Both the position numbers and the translations under genes were made by a program. This document shows, piece after piece, positions 10,691 through 21,859 of a DNA stretch of 64,000 bases (within the stretch, counting starts at the first letter, position 1; each line of letters begins with the position of its first letter). The notes beneath the pieces are model-generated. The model made no database searches. It was not told where the DNA came from and was given only the letters and a program-made list of their open reading frames with translations. The DNA lies in NCBI GenBank assembly GCA_018806985.1, contig JADANN010000197.1, positions 2,147,001-2,211,000 of the forward strand, read 5' to 3'. This DNA is from Angiostrongylus vasorum. Lineage: Eukaryota > Nematoda > Chromadorea > Rhabditida > Metastrongylidae.

Positions 10691-10959
10691 AGGGATAATA
10701 AGGAAACCGTGCTAGAATTCTTAATGAACATTGGAATTCAATCAAGGGTGTTGTAGAACCCTTCTCAGATGCAACTCTCATCATTCAATTTCGCATGAAT
10801 TGCGTAATGTGCCATTCATGTAGAATAGTATACCAACACTGATGTTCCTAGTTACTTAAATCCAAGCTTTGGCAGGGAATTCACCTACGGTGATGACTTA
10901 CGGATCCCCCACATTTGCAAACAAATGAGATAAACGAAGAACTGTTAAAGAACAAAAGG

Positions 10960-11232
10960 AGAAAGCTCTCGGCGTTGATCAATCCCTGAGGGATCCACCA
11001 TGCATTCGACTTCATTAAGCATCGTTTGGAGGTGATTGAATGCGTATCTGGCCTTTACGATGACTTGCGGTGGCCTACCGCTGTATCGAGTCAGTGCTGC
11101 TATCCTCCTAGACAAGCCTGTTACCAATTTGCCGACCCCGGAGGGATGGAAGGCTTGGTGAACCATGGGCGCGTGGATCGACTCCACATGTGTGTTGCAG
11201 GGCGCCTCTGACCACTGCGCCACACGCGCTCC
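10960..11232 (-). mobile_element. tRNA-derived SINE, copy 2
   Basis: A complete minus-strand copy from the GCGTGTGGCGCAGTGG head (right end) to AGCTTTCTCC at the left. Box B-like sequence is ACATGTGGAGTCGATCC. Well preserved. Confidence 0.9.
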
Positions 11233-11239
11233 AACTGAA

Positions 11240-12090
11240 GAAATGTTAAGAATGAATTTGTGTAGTGCGCATCAAAGCTTGGTTGTTGCCGCATCTCCCA
11301 TATGAAAATCTTTTCCGATGTCATCACATAAATAATGTCATCTTCATTCCGTAAATAACAAAAGTGAATTTGTACGTTCTAGAGAAGCAAAATAGTTTTC
11401 ATCATTAGGAAATCACGTCAGCAAAAGACTCAGGCTACTGATCGTTGTGTTGGCCCTCTGCCTATACAAACAACTGACGTGGTACTCCCTAAAGAGGAAC
11501 CGTTGCTTAACTACACTTGATGTAGAGGTGGCAATGCTTCAGCGAGAAATCGATCACTAATAGATCCCTACAAATCTATTGTAGAAGAAACAGTCCTCTT
11601 GAGCCTTGGCGACCATGCGCATTGACTTCATTGTGTACGTTGCTGTGCGTTTGGGCCTTACATCTTGATTCCAATGCGTAAATATGTTTCTTCTGGTCTA
11701 TTTTGCCGCACAGAAGTTTTTTTGTCAGACATCCTGTAGTAAACCTGCAGCAGGCAGGTTTTATACCGGGGTGTTTCATGGACAGGCGTTCAGATGTACT
11801 AGGCAAAACTATATAACGCCATATTTTCCAACCAACTTAGCACATCTTCTTGAATCTCACACCGGTCCTGTTAGTACCTACATAGCAAAGTTTAAAGGTT
11901 GGTTGCACTTTACCGTGACGGAAATGTGATATGTAACCGTGGAGACTTTTATAAACGTGTCTGTAGTACACAGAAGGCAAATACGTCTTAGCAGCGAACA
12001 TATTTTAATGACAAAACTACCTTCTTAAGAAAGGGACACATTCTCAACTTTTGTTAGACGTTTTATGATGTAACGCTGAAATAAAAATAA
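11240..12090. other. No recognisable feature
   Basis: Open frames here are short and on both strands without splice support or homology to anything else in the window. I see nothing to annotate. Confidence 0.5.
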
Positions 12091-12091
12091 A

Positions 12092-12380
12092 GGGCGCGTG
12101 TAGCGCAGTGGTTGGAGGAGCCACTGCGACACACACGTGGAATCGGTCTCGGCGCCCATGGCCCACCAAAGCCTTCCATCCCTTTGGGGACGGGAAATTG
12201 GTACCAGACTTGTCTGGGAGCATATCAGCACTGGCTCAATACAGCGGTAGGCCACCACCAGTCATTGTAAAGGCCAGATATGCATTCAATCACCTCCAAC
12301 GATACCTAATGAAGTCGAATGAATGCATGGCGCATCCCTGAGGGATTGATCAACGCCTAGAGCGTTATCCTCTACTTTTA
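12092..12380 (+). mobile_element. tRNA-derived SINE, copy 3
   Basis: GGGCGCGTGTAGCGCAGTGG head, CACACACGTGGAATCGGTCTC box B region, TTGGTACCAGACTTGTCTGG mid block, and GATTGATCAACGCCTAGAGC end with a decayed pyrimidine-rich tail. Confidence 0.9.
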
Positions 12381-12824
12381 ACGTTCAAATCCAGGGCACT
12401 TACTTCACCATGTTTGACTTCTAGAGTTAGCTTACGTGGAAGCACACGTTGCGTGTAGCAGGAAAAACGAGGATAGAAAACACATGCATCATTGTGTAAA
12501 GCACTTCTTTAGAGAAAATTCGCATTACTTGCCTCTACATTCATTACATCTTTCTTATGCCGTAAACGTTCTAATCGGAATATTTACTAATTACACTTCC
12601 TCTTCCAACTGCTGCAATTAGCAGCATTACAATGGCATGCGAAGAATTGACCGTTCTTGCATAAAACTTCTAGTGTTCCCAGACGATAAAAAAATTTCTT
12701 GCATAGATTTTATACCATTTGCAACACTAAACGAAATACATTCTCAAGACAGATTCTACAGTCGTCCCCAACAATCCCTTCTAACCTTCAATCGTGTACA
12801 ATATACTGTTTCAACGCAGAGTTT

Positions 12825-13440
12825 GAAAACGCAGTGAAGCTGAGATATTTCCAAACTCCGGGCCACTGCTGTCTGCTATGTGGATTGCACACGTTATTAC
12901 CTTTGCGGGGCTAAAACGTACACCACTACAGCATGCGAGCGCGTCGTTTCGCCTTTCTGTCAGCCGTGTTATTGACCTAATGCTAGCAGGCACCCGTCAA
13001 CGGGACTGATCTGGCGAGACTAGATCGGAATTCAACCCAGTTAAGCTGATGCTGTTGTATATATCACAGTCTATTATGTGTTAAAAAAAGAGTAGCCAGT
13101 AAATAAAAAGTGACGAGATTGCGATATGTACCACAGCCTCAGCTTAACTGGGTCTGATGTCGATTTGGGGTCCGCAGGTCAATCCTGTTGACCGGTGGTT
13201 GCTGGTAGCACCTATGCGTCAAAAACATGGCCGAGAGGAAGGCCAAAAGAAGGACTCGCATAGTGTAGTAGTGAATGTGTCAGCTCTGGGAAGGATAATA
13301 ACGTGTTTGGTCCCCACAGCAGACACCAGCGGTCCGGAGTTTTGCAAATATCTCAGCGTCATTATGGTTATATTTTACAGAGTACCCTGCCATTAAAAAA
13401 GAGTAGGCAGTGAATAAAGAAGTGACGAGATGTAAAGTTT
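12825..13440. mobile_element. Composite of hairpin-family elements
   Basis: Two partial copies of the 9.3 kb hairpin family in tandem. 12830-12880 and 13330-13365 both carry GCTGAGATATTT.CAAA.CTCCGG or its complement. 13085-13110 and 13390-13425 both carry the AAAAAAGAGTAG.CAGT.AATAAA end. CTTAACTGGGT (13142) is the complement of ACCCAGTTAAG (13036), giving an internal inverted pair. Arms have diverged much more than at 9.3 kb. Confidence 0.65.
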
Positions 13441-13849
13441 GAATTTCTTCTCTAGTAACTCTTCTTCTTTTATATAAACTGTGTTTCAAATGGATATATT
13501 GACCAACATCAAAACATAAAAAAGTGTTTCATACACTACTACTATTAGCACGAACCTGCTCTGCACCTTACGTTGCAAACCTGAACCTTCTTTGGTCAAT
13601 TTCGCATGAGAACCAGCCCACCTCCATGTGTTAGTCCTTGTTCGCTGTGTTCGCTGTCGCTTGCGCTAACAGATGTGCACATCTAAAGTATGGGTAAAAG
13701 TAGATACGATGAAAAATGAAGAGACGAAAAAATGTGCCCTATTTACAAGTTTTCCTAGGATACAGTTGTGTCTTCCTACACAAAATTCTCCCTTTGCGCA
13801 TAAGAATTTGTCCCTTTTTTTCGCATACATCAACATTGAATAAATTCCA

Positions 13850-14270
13850 GAAATCGACAAGACACAAGAAAACAAACAGAATACTCCAATCACCTTACTC
13901 GTTGTCACGAAAGAGCAGATTTTATGATCTTGAATACTTGTCAGGAAGTACTATAGGAAGAAGAAAAAAGAAACCACGATGAGATGAAACCACTCATATT
14001 ACTACAAGTGGAGGAGGATATCAACCAGAAGCAAGTTACGGACCAAGAGTTCTCTGATAGAATGGTGAATCTCTAAGGCAACCAGAACGTAACGACATGG
14101 GATTTCGTCTTCCATCAGGAGAGGTGGGAACTGTAGTAGGCAGAGAAAATGGCAGTGAGAGCATTCGTATGAAAGAAGCATGGGTAACACATCCAAAATG
14201 GTGCACATATCTACTAACAAAATTTGTTGACTTTTCAGTACGGGTTGAGGAACGCTTAACCATAATATAA
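13850..14270 (+). pseudogene. Possible decayed coding stretch, unknown protein
   Basis: After an ATTCCAG acceptor-like site (13848) one frame runs about 140 codons with only three stops (one near 13980, two adjacent near 14056). The composition looks protein-like: KKTNRILQSPYSLSRKSRFY, IGRRKKKPR, a Gly/Tyr-rich GGGYQPEASYGPRVL, then LPSGEVGTVVGRENGSES and IRMKEAW. I do not recognise the family. It could be chance, but three stops in 140 AT-rich codons is fewer than expected. Confidence 0.25.
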
Positions 14271-14607
14271 AATGGGAGAGAGCTGTTTCCTAGCAATGAC
14301 ATGTTCATCTCAGAAGCAACAAGAAGTGCCTCCCTTGCAAGTGTGATGGATACTCTTCCCGTCGTTGCTGTGTTTTTTCACCTAAAATGTTCTATGAACG
14401 ACTTCTAAATAATGCTTAAAAAAATTTTTCATTAGAGCCATAAAATACTAAAAAGAATCCTTCGACACATTTACTCACCAGGGACTAATTTAGTCCATAA
14501 ACTTTAAACTATATCACATGAAAGGAAACCCGTTAGAATCCAAATATCGCACTATAAAACAGGATTTCACTTGCCCTCGACGTGTTTAATCAACATACTC
14601 CTTTAAA

Positions 14608-14830
14608 TTGTTAGCTCACCTGAGGTGGTTATACAACCTTCATTCATCAAACATCTCATCGTCTTCGTTTCCTTCAGAGCCAACCGATCCTAGTCGATGG
14701 TCCACAGTCGTTTGTTTTCCTGTTGTGGGTCTTCGTGGTAGGACCGAGTCGGATCTTCTCGAGTGGAGCACCGCACGAATGAGAATCTCACTCGGCACTG
14801 CACCTATTAAGCAAGACGGTTTTTAAAAGA
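14608..14830 (-). repeat. Family C repeat, copy 1
   Basis: The minus-strand frame reads VPSEILIRAVLHSRRSDSV then TTVDHRLGSVGSEGNEDDEM and stops. This acidic terminus (E-G-x-E-D) recurs in copies at 21.6, 47.8, 49.3, 60.3 and 60.7 kb, which implies derivation from the 3' end of a mobile-element open frame. Confidence 0.7.
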
Positions 14831-14849
14831 CTGTCCACTGTTAATGATT

Positions 14850-15140
14850 TGTTTTCATGTCGACAATCCAAACTAAAGCAGTCAACTTTCACTACACCTC
14901 GGCCCCAATACTCATAGTAAGTTTCTTTGGATTGTTCGAGTAACTTGAAGCTTGAATCGCCTGCTTTTAAATCAACGCAATTAGTGATTTTTTCTTCTTC
15001 TTTTTTGGGACATGTTTTGACCAATGATCGATCGCATGCTTTGCAAAGTCATCGTGATCTCGACGTTTCTTCACACCGGAATGCCAATTCCACTCACATC
15101 TGATCCCACTTGGTCTATTGGTCATTTCGATGAGCACTTA
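14850..15140 (-). pseudogene. Possible coding remnant with CEWNWH...H...H pattern
   Basis: The minus-strand frame from 15126 reads MTNRPSGIRCEWNWHSGVKK, then RRDHDDFAKHAIDHWSKH and a PKKKKKK basic cluster before a stop. A neighbouring frame continues for 75 codons. The Cys/His spacing is loosely zinc-finger-like but incomplete, with no second Cys in the usual place. It may be the upstream part of the same mobile element as family C copy 1, which directly follows it. Confidence 0.25.
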
Positions 15141-15439
15141 AGCATGAGATATTTGTTCTGTCAGACAGTGGAATAGTAGACAAGATAAAACAAAGTTATT
15201 GTGCTACGTCATTCTTCAAATACCTCAAAATGAAGTTGTTTCTTAACAAGAAAAATGAAAAATGAAAATGAAAAGTGCAATCGACTTTCGTTTGAAACGC
15301 TATGTAAAATAATGTCTTCAACTAAATAAAAAAAATGCAGAAAATCTAAACGATTTCCGCCGTTGGAAGATTGGCACAATCGATGTTGTCTCATGGAAGA
15401 GATATGGTAAGAGTAATACAACTAATTGCTCTTCTATAT

Positions 15440-15665
15440 GTGTCAAGGAGTGTACAGCCTGTTGTTGGAAATGCCCTTCAATCCACTTGGGTTCGATCCA
15501 GCGCGCCAGGCTCAACAAGCCCTCCATTCTTCCGGGATCGTCAAATTGGTACAGACTTGTTTAGGAGCATAGCAGCACCGAATTGACACATCGGTAGGCC
15601 ACCGCGAGTCATTATATAGGTCAGATGTGCATTTAAATAGCTCTAACGGTATTTAGCCACGGATC
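15440..15665 (+). mobile_element. tRNA-derived SINE, copy 4 (diverged)
   Basis: Recognisable by CTTGGGTTCGATCC (box B), AAATTGGTACAGACTTGTTTAGGAGCATAGCAGCA and CCACCGCGAGTCATT; the head and 3' tail are poor. It abuts the 5' start of RTE-A. Confidence 0.65.
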
Positions 15666-16146
15666 TCCCTCATATGAGGGATCTAGGGCCGGTTAGTCGC
15701 GAGGCTACGTGGGCATCCCCACGTGACGGATAGCGGGTTAATGGCAGACCAAAAGCGACCTTTGCTTCCCTGAGACGCAGTTGGATCCAGGGCATGGACT
15801 CCCTGTTTCTGCTGCGCCGATTTGGCACATACTTTCTGCATTAACGGGGCGTATTCATGCATGCGTGTGTGGGGGCGTTCTGGTTTGTGCAGATTGTATT
15901 CTACGAGCCAATTCGGCCAAAAGCCTGTAATCAGTTGACAGGGAAGTATATTGGAGGCGGTTAGGAGTCGCCTCCAACAAATAATCTCCTTGTCCACTCT
16001 GGGAGAAACTGGCAAGCTACCTGTGAGTATACCCAGCCCCACGTTCAGAGCCCAGAAAGCCATATGTGGGTATCAAAATGCTAAACACAGTAAAAAAAAA
16101 CGGACCTTTTTTTCCCTGACCTCACAAGAGCCCCAGTTTCGCAGCG

Positions 16147-16970
16147 TTGGGTAGGGACGAATACGGAGAGGCTGCTAAAATCTCAGGGCCAATGGAAGCT
16201 CGCTGGATTACAAAGAACTATGGTGACGATCTGTACCTACAATGCACGTACACTTGCATCCGAGCCCTCGATAGAAGACTTGCTCATGCAAGCAAGAAGA
16301 TTAAAGTACGACGTCATCGGCCTGGCTGAGACGAGACGACGCCACCGCCCATTTAACGCTGTCTGTAACACCGGAGAAGAACTGTTCCTCGTAACACGCG
16401 ACAGTAGAGGAGTCGGCGGCGTCGTCGTTCTCGCCAACACGAGTTTGTCCATAAACATCGATTCATTCGAACAGCTTGCAACCCAAATCGGACGTTTACA
16501 ATTAAAAAGATGTGGATCAATATCGGCCTTGACAATTTTCATCGTTTACGCACCGACACCAAACTATGACGAAGAAAAAAGTCGAAGCGTTCTATGTGGA
16601 CTTGGACAGGTTCCACAGAGAAGGCAATACATTCTTCAAAGTCATCATTGGAGATTTCAACGCCAAGACTGGACCAAGAAGAAAGTCTGAAGAACGTCAC
16701 ATTGGGACCCCTGGATTAGAATGGAACGAACAGCGTGAGCGGCTCTCTGGGTTTATCATGACGACCAAGACCAGGCATGGTAAGTCGCAATTCCAAAAGC
16801 CCCACCCTCAACGCTGACGTGGGAGTCTCTTAGTGGAGAGTATCATAACGAATTAGACCACATCATAGTAAATAGAAGATTTTGCTTAACCTATGTCGCT
16901 GTTGAGCCAAAATTCCACAGGGCATCCGACCATCGCCTCCTTCGTGCAAGATTCTATTTCTCGCGGAAAG
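16147..16970 (+). CDS. RTE-A endonuclease (APE-type) region, frameshifted
   Basis: The first open frame (16220-16690) starts [15 protein letters not shown], then [13 protein letters not shown] (the LAET acid of APE endonucleases), [13 protein letters not shown] and [12 protein letters not shown]. After a frameshift near 16570 the second frame carries IGDFNAKTG (the GDFN motif). The [12 protein letters not shown] block (SDH catalytic motif) is at about 16919-16955 in a third frame. In the family this domain nicks target DNA to prime reverse transcription. All three hallmark motifs remain legible but no frame holds more than two. Confidence 0.85.
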
Positions 16971-17465
16971 GGGAAAAAAGCCGCCAAATTCAAAACCCGA
17001 AGTCCAAAAACCACAATAAATAGGAACTTTTTGAATTCATTAGTCGGCTGTTGGGAAGATGCCGTTGTCGATAACATCGAGATAGAATACGATCGGCTCA
17101 TTCAACGTCTTCACGTTAGCGCTATGAAAGCTGAGAGTTCGAAAGTCACCAAGAGACGTATGTCTCTGGAAACACTCGAGGTGATACTCCAGCGTGGAAT
17201 CGCACGAGCTGCAGACAACCGCGAACTAACGTCCGAACTTGCAAAACAGTGCAGGCAGGCGATGAAAGAAGATCTAAAAGAGAGAAGAGCAGCAGTAATG
17301 GTCGAAGCTGCAGAGGCTAGGAAAAGCATTGGCAAAGCCCACCGAAGCTTCGCCAATTACAAGACCAAAATGATTGCACTCCGGCGCCTAGACGGAACAG
17401 TTACAGCGTTCAGAAAGGCAATGGAAAAAAATCATTTACGAATACTACTCGGATCTCTTCGATAG
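16970..17465 (+). CDS. RTE-A connecting region between endonuclease and RT
   Basis: An open frame of 190 codons (from 16893) that is basic and alanine/glutamate-rich, with RRAAVMVEAAEARKSIGKAH and a predicted long helix. The same region is read at 29123-29545 in RTE-B. It precedes the RT fingers. No enzymatic motif is expected here. Confidence 0.75.
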
Positions 17466-19045
17466 CCACGTCCACCCTCCTTCATATGAAATAAAGGAGG
17501 ATGGATATGTTGTACCACCCGTTCTCCCTTCCGAAATCCGACATGCCATTTCGTCGGGGAAAAAATCGAACAACATGAAGTCCGGACAGGATAAGACCAG
17601 AACACCCGAAGAACCTTCCGTCAATTCTCGTAAACACACTGGCTGGGCTCTTCACACGTTACATGTCTGAATGCAAGGTCCATACTTAGTGGAAGACCAG
17701 CCTTCCACGATATCAGCAACTATCGTTCAACCTGCTTGCTGTCTGCCGTCTACAAACTTTTCACTCGAGTCATCTTAAACATGATTGACAGAACATTGGA
17801 CGAAGGACAGCCATGTGACCAAGCAGGGTTTCGAAAAGGATTTAATACTGTGAACCACATCCACACGATAACAAGACTCATTGAAGTATCGCGAAAGTAG
17901 AAAAGACCGCTCTGTCTCACTTTCATCGGTTTACAGAAGGCCTTTGATTCAATTGAGATAGAAGCAGTCATGGAAGCCCTTGATAGTCAAGGAGTCCTTA
18001 CTCAGTACATAAAGATTCTTCGTGAGCTGTACAAAAATTTCACAGCCAAGGTATCACCATTCTAAAACAATATTGACATTGACGTCAAAAGGGGAGTTAA
18101 GCAAGGCGATACCATCTCGCTAAAATTATTTACCGCCACCCTCCAGAACGTCATGCGAACATTGGAATGGGATAATATGGTAGTGAAAATCGATGATCGG
18201 CAGTTACATCATCTTCGCTTTGCTGATGACATCGTCCTTATAACACCAGACACTTGCCAAACGGAATGTATGCTTGCCGACTTTAAAAAAGCTTTTGGAA
18301 AGATTAGTCTTCGACTAAATCTCACAAAAAACGATGTTCATGAAGAAAGTATTGGTTTCGTATGCCCCATTCATGCTGAACGGAACGAATACCTTCGAAT
18401 GCTTCAGTTATTTCAATCTAGGTCGGGAAATATGACGAACGACTTAGCTCCAGAGCTGAGCAGAAGGAAACGAGCGGCCTCGGGAGCTTTCAAGAGTATT
18501 GAGGATGTAGTGAAGAGGACAAAGAACACCCGACTCCGTGCCCACCTTTTCGACTCAACGGCAGTTCATGCGTTAACGTATGCGTCAGAAACCTGGTCGC
18601 TGCGTAAGCAGGATGAAAGGTCACTTAGCCTTATCGAACGCGCAGTCGAAAGGGCGATGCTAGGAGCATCCCGTGTCATGCAAGTAAGGGAAGGGACCCA
18701 AAGCTTCGACCTGCGTCAACGATCAAAAAATCAAAGATATTGTTCTGTGCGCCAAACAGTCAAAGATAAGGTGGGCCGGTCACGTAATGCGTGTGAACGA
18801 TAACCGATGGACAAGAGCCGTTAGTGATTGAATTCCTCGGGATGTCAACCATACTGCAGGAAGACTGCGGACCCAATGGTCAGAGTTCTTCACGAAGAGC
18901 CTAGAAGAAAAATATGATGCTCGACGAGTCCCTAGAGCGAGCAGAACCCACTGGACTACTCTTGCACACGACAGGGGAAAAGTGGAAGATTTACTGGTGG
19001 CCGCTGGAGTCACTCGACGATCAGCGGGACTACTGGTGATACGGG
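17465..19045 (+). CDS. RTE-A reverse transcriptase and C-terminal domain, frameshifted
   Basis: Signatures in order: DISNYRS.CLLSAVYK (17710-17760), QAGFRKGFNTVNHI (17822-17865), KAFDSIEIEAV (17938-17970, motif A with its Asp), RGVKQGDT, HHLRFADDIVLITP (18207-18250, motif C with both Asp), then ELSRRKRAASGAFKSIEDV and YASETWSLRKQ (18575-18615). The longest intact piece is 18153-18803 (216 codons). The C-terminal RWAGHVMR-like and RTHWTTLAHDRGKW-like blocks follow in other frames. Confidence 0.85.
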
Positions 19046-19064
19046 TGACAGGAGCGGTATTTGA

Positions 19065-19140
19065 TGAAGTCGGATGTAGGTCGCGTTTTTCAGGAATTGA
19101 TCAACGCCGAAAGATTTAACCTTTGCCCTCTTTTTCTTAT
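19065..19140 (+). repeat. SINE-tail-like sequence at the RTE-A 3' end
   Basis: TTTGATGAAGTCGGATG...GGAATTGATCAACGCCGAAAGATTTAACC matches the last 70 bp of the SINE family (compare 19672-19735). No tRNA-like head is present. Confidence 0.7.
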
Positions 19141-19465
19141 TATATGTCTAGTCGAATATAGCATCTTTGTCTTGCCATTTCAAAGTGGGGGGATTCGAAA
19201 TAACATTCTTATGATGTGCAACATCGCAATGAAATTGCAGCACTGCTAATGGCATGGTCTCCTTTGAAACAAACAATAGTGAAAAGTTTTCCAGAGATCT
19301 CAGTTATGACAATCGATACAGGTGACGACACGTCAGCACCAGCATTTCTTCGCTAATGTGTGGGTTCATTCCATTGCTTCGAATGCACTCGATGAGCCAA
19401 GTATATCAAATTCAACTTTATTGCCAGAAAACCAAGCGGCTAATTATTAACTTCGTTGTTAGCTA
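19140..19465. other. No recognisable feature
   Basis: AT-rich sequence between RTE-A and the next SINE, without convincing open frames or repeat matches. Confidence 0.5.
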
Positions 19466-19467
19466 AG

Positions 19468-19745
19468 CGGGTGTGGCGCAGTGGTTGGAGGCACCCTACA
19501 ACACACACGTGGAATCGATCCGCGCTCCCATGGCCCACCAAACTTTCCATCCCTCCGGGGTCGGTAAATTGGTACCGTTTGGGATGGTAGCAGCCCGGGT
19601 CGATACATCGTTCGGCCACCGCGAGTCATTGTAAAGGCCAAATATGCATTCAATCACCTCCAAACGATGTTTGATGAAGTTGAATACGTGGCGCATCCCT
19701 TATGGATTGATCAACGCCGAGAGCTTTAACTCTTATCCTTTTTTA
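19468..19745 (+). mobile_element. tRNA-derived SINE, copy 5
   Basis: CGGGTGTGGCGCAGTGGTTG head, ACACGTGGAATCGATCCGCG box B, GGTCGGTAAATTGGTACC, CACCTCCAAACGATG and GATTGATCAACGCCGAGAGC end with TTTAACTCTTATCC tail. Well preserved, with a short mid-element deletion in the CTTGTCTGGGAGGATAGCAG block. Confidence 0.9.
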
Positions 19746-19749
19746 TGAC

Positions 19750-20160
19750 CATTGAAATCCGCAACTGTTGTTTAACAAAAACCTTTGGCGGGAACGTCAG
19801 TCCTTGCCGTTCGCGCTTAAATGTGGTGGCCGAGGAAATAGAGGACGTTTTCTTCAGTAGTTTTGTTTAAAACTGTTGTGAGGTGACGTTTTATTTTATG
19901 GAAACATACGGAAGTGTTTTGCATATTCACTGCTTGCCTCATCCCGTTTATTATAAACGGTAGCAGCCTTAGGTTGCAGTGGACAATGTTACATAGCAAC
20001 CAGTGATAATATTTCTTGTTTTCTGGAAATTTGCTATGACAGAAGGCAGTGCTGCTAGTGGGCAAATGGAATTTCGAGCACTAGAAGATTTGGAGCATGT
20101 CCTGGTAAACAAAACAATCATATCTGACCTTTAAATTGATTCTCCTGGTCTGCTCATTAT
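19750..20160. other. No recognisable feature
   Basis: Short open frames on both strands only; an 82-codon minus-strand frame (19817-20065) shows no recognisable domain. Confidence 0.45.
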
Positions 20161-20164
20161 TGCC

Positions 20165-20302
20165 TTGGTGCTATTATGCTCCAGACATGTCTCGCACCAA
20201 TCTACCGAACCCGGCAGAATGGAAGACCTGATGATCTGGGGAGTTGGATTGATCCCGTGTGTATTGCAGGGCGCCTCTAACCACTAGGCTACACGCGCCT
20301 TA
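20165..20302 (-). mobile_element. tRNA-derived SINE, fragment
   Basis: The minus-strand head AGGCGCGTGTAGCCTAGTGG, box B-like GGGATCAATCC, and the CATTCTGCC mid block are present; the 3' half is absent. Confidence 0.75.
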
Positions 20303-20369
20303 TATTCCGGCAAAACGTCTTAAGTTTCGGATATTTCACTACCACATTAGGTTAAACAGAAGCATTGTG

Positions 20370-20985
20370 CAGTTTCCCTTTCTTTCATCGTCGTTTTTCA
20401 TTCTATGTTGATTGCTGGAAAACTCGGATTACTTTTACGCATGTTCGCCAAAGGAAGTAGATGTCGGCGCAATCATGGGATAACAGTGCTTGCCGTTGTC
20501 ATCCTTGACTGGCGTCCGAAGAAACCATGTAGTTGTGATAGCATTTGGTTACTAATAATAGCACTAGTGGATAGGGAGAACGAAATCGCTATTATTTCAG
20601 CGCTAGTCGGCCAAAAAATTACAGCAAAATATTTCTTAGAAATTTTTTATCGAGATGTGCGAGCGCCAGATTGCTTTATACTGTGCACTTGCATTCCAAA
20701 GGAATACAGTGGTAAACCTCTCATGGCCAGTGGCTGTTGGCAAAACACATTGGGTGTCCAGACCATCTGTTTATAGACGTTTCGCACTGCTTGGCTTTCT
20801 TTCCGAACTTCGATCGTTAGCACTGTTCAAAACTCGGTTGCTCAATTGCATGAAACAAGTTGCTCCTACGATCATCTTTGGAATCATCACTTGATCATAG
20901 TCAATTCTGCAGTATTAGCCAACGGCAAAGCGAAAGAGATTCAGAGACGCATATTGTGGATATTTAACTTGAGTGCCTTGCGTTA
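20370..20985 (+). pseudogene. Decayed unit W2 (paralogue of W1)
   Basis: Contains a 123-codon open frame (20405-20776, MLIAGKLGLLLRMFAKGSRC...) of unknown identity. A second stretch in another frame near 20880-20980 reads HHLIIVNSAVLANGKAKEIQ then RRILWIFNLSALR and stops. Both ends have counterparts in W1. The SINE at 20987 begins immediately after it, so insertion may have truncated it. The TM-like LIIV stretch plus basic tail would suit a receptor C terminus, which is inference only. Confidence 0.4.
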
Positions 20986-20986
20986 A

Positions 20987-21272
20987 GGGCGCGTATGTCG
21001 TAGTGGTCGGAGGCGCCCTGCAACACAAACGAAGAATTGATCCCCGCGCCCATGGCCCACCAAGCCTTCCATCCCTCCGAGGTCGGCAAATTGGTACCAG
21101 ATTTGTCTGGGAGGATAGCAGCAATGGTCGATACATCGATAGGCTACCACGGCTCATTGTAAAGGCCAGATATACATTCAATCACCTCCAAACGATGCTT
21201 AATGAAGTCGAGTGCATGGCGCTTCCTTCAGGGGATTCATCAACACCGAGAGCTTTATTCTTTATCCTTGTG
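20987..21272 (+). mobile_element. tRNA-derived SINE, copy 6
   Basis: GGGCGCGTATGTCGTAGTGG head, GAAGAATTGATCC box B, AATTGGTACCAGATTTGTCTGGG, and the TCATCAACACCGAGAGCTTTA end with TTCTTTATCC tail. Confidence 0.9.
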
Positions 21273-21404
21273 TTATTAAATACTTCTATTCTTTTTCTGT
21301 ATTTTTTTCCACTGCTATTTCATCCTGATGAATTCCACATCTAGGTCATTTGTCTTGTGAGCGATCTATAGCTGCGGCATGCGGATAATATTGTGCAAAT
21401 AAAA

Positions 21405-21680
21405 AACATTGGGTCTAATCAACACGCATTCCTTCTTTGATAAGCTAGGGCGAAGTAAATAAACAATCTTTGTTAGGCTAACGTTTCGAAGTCTCGTCTT
21501 CATTGAATCCGATGATTGGCGTAGATGGTTCAATGAGTGTTTGAACTCGATATGAGGACGAAGACGCCACATCGAGAAGGCGAACTATTGTGGACCATCG
21601 AATCGGATCATTGACTCTGATGAAAACGAAGATGTCGAAACGTTAGCCGAGTAAAGATTGTTTACTAACCTTGTGTAAGC
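21405..21680. repeat. Family C repeat 3' ends in inverted orientation
   Basis: On the plus strand 21575-21665 reads TIVDHRIGSL, then in a shifted frame SDENEDVETLAE and a stop, followed by AAAGATTGTTTACTAACCTTG. On the minus strand the same 3' end (GAAACGTTAGCCTAACAAAGATTGTTTA) is at 21515-21440. The two copies share the sequence between them and form an inverted arrangement. Confidence 0.6.
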
Positions 21681-21764
21681 CTATCAAAAAAAATAAATGT
21701 AGATTGCTCATACCGAAGCCAAAAGATGGCGGATTTCGAAATATTAATGGGTCTAGATTTGTAC

Positions 21765-21840
21765 AAATAGTTGAGCTTACACGAGGTTGATTACTTATTT
21801 TTTGTTCGGCTAACGTTTCAACGTTTTGTTATCAAAAAGC
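21765..21840 (-). repeat. Family C 3'-end fragment
   Basis: The minus strand reads GTTGAAACGTTAGCCGAACAA followed by ATAAGTAATCAACCTCGTGT, matching the terminal 55 bp of the copies just upstream. Confidence 0.5.
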
Positions 21841-21859
21841 TAAACGCAGTAAAATAAAC

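Larger units (their letters stand above)
15667..19140 (+). mobile_element. RTE-type non-LTR retrotransposon RTE-A, near full length, inactive
   Basis: Order: 5' leader with a decayed upstream frame (15770-16150), AP endonuclease, connecting region, reverse transcriptase, C-terminal domain and 3' end. The 5' boundary is taken from the shared start with RTE-B at CTCATATGAGGGATCT. It carries several frameshifts and stops, so it is not autonomous. The coding part ends near 19040 with a GGTGATACGGGTGA-type terminus, as at 23278 and 45880. It is followed here by ~70 bp resembling the SINE 3' tail. Confidence 0.9.

Noticed and set aside
12092..12180. Possible tRNA gene from the A-box and B-box-like heads
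   Set aside because: Heads are joined to the long SINE body, lack a proper acceptor-stem pair and anticodon arm, and recur in many copies.
20973..21344. 123-codon frame across 21.0-21.3 kb, and similar 90-200 codon frames at 46358-46756 and 61340-61930
   Set aside because: These frames lie on SINE copies and reflect shared SINE sequence, not a gene family.
21600..21650. Canonical-looking hammerhead (CUGAUGA...GAAACGU)
   Set aside because: As a ribozyme on its own it is unconvincing: helix II pairs poorly and the same nucleotides encode the conserved acidic terminus of family C. Kept only as a shared-motif finding.
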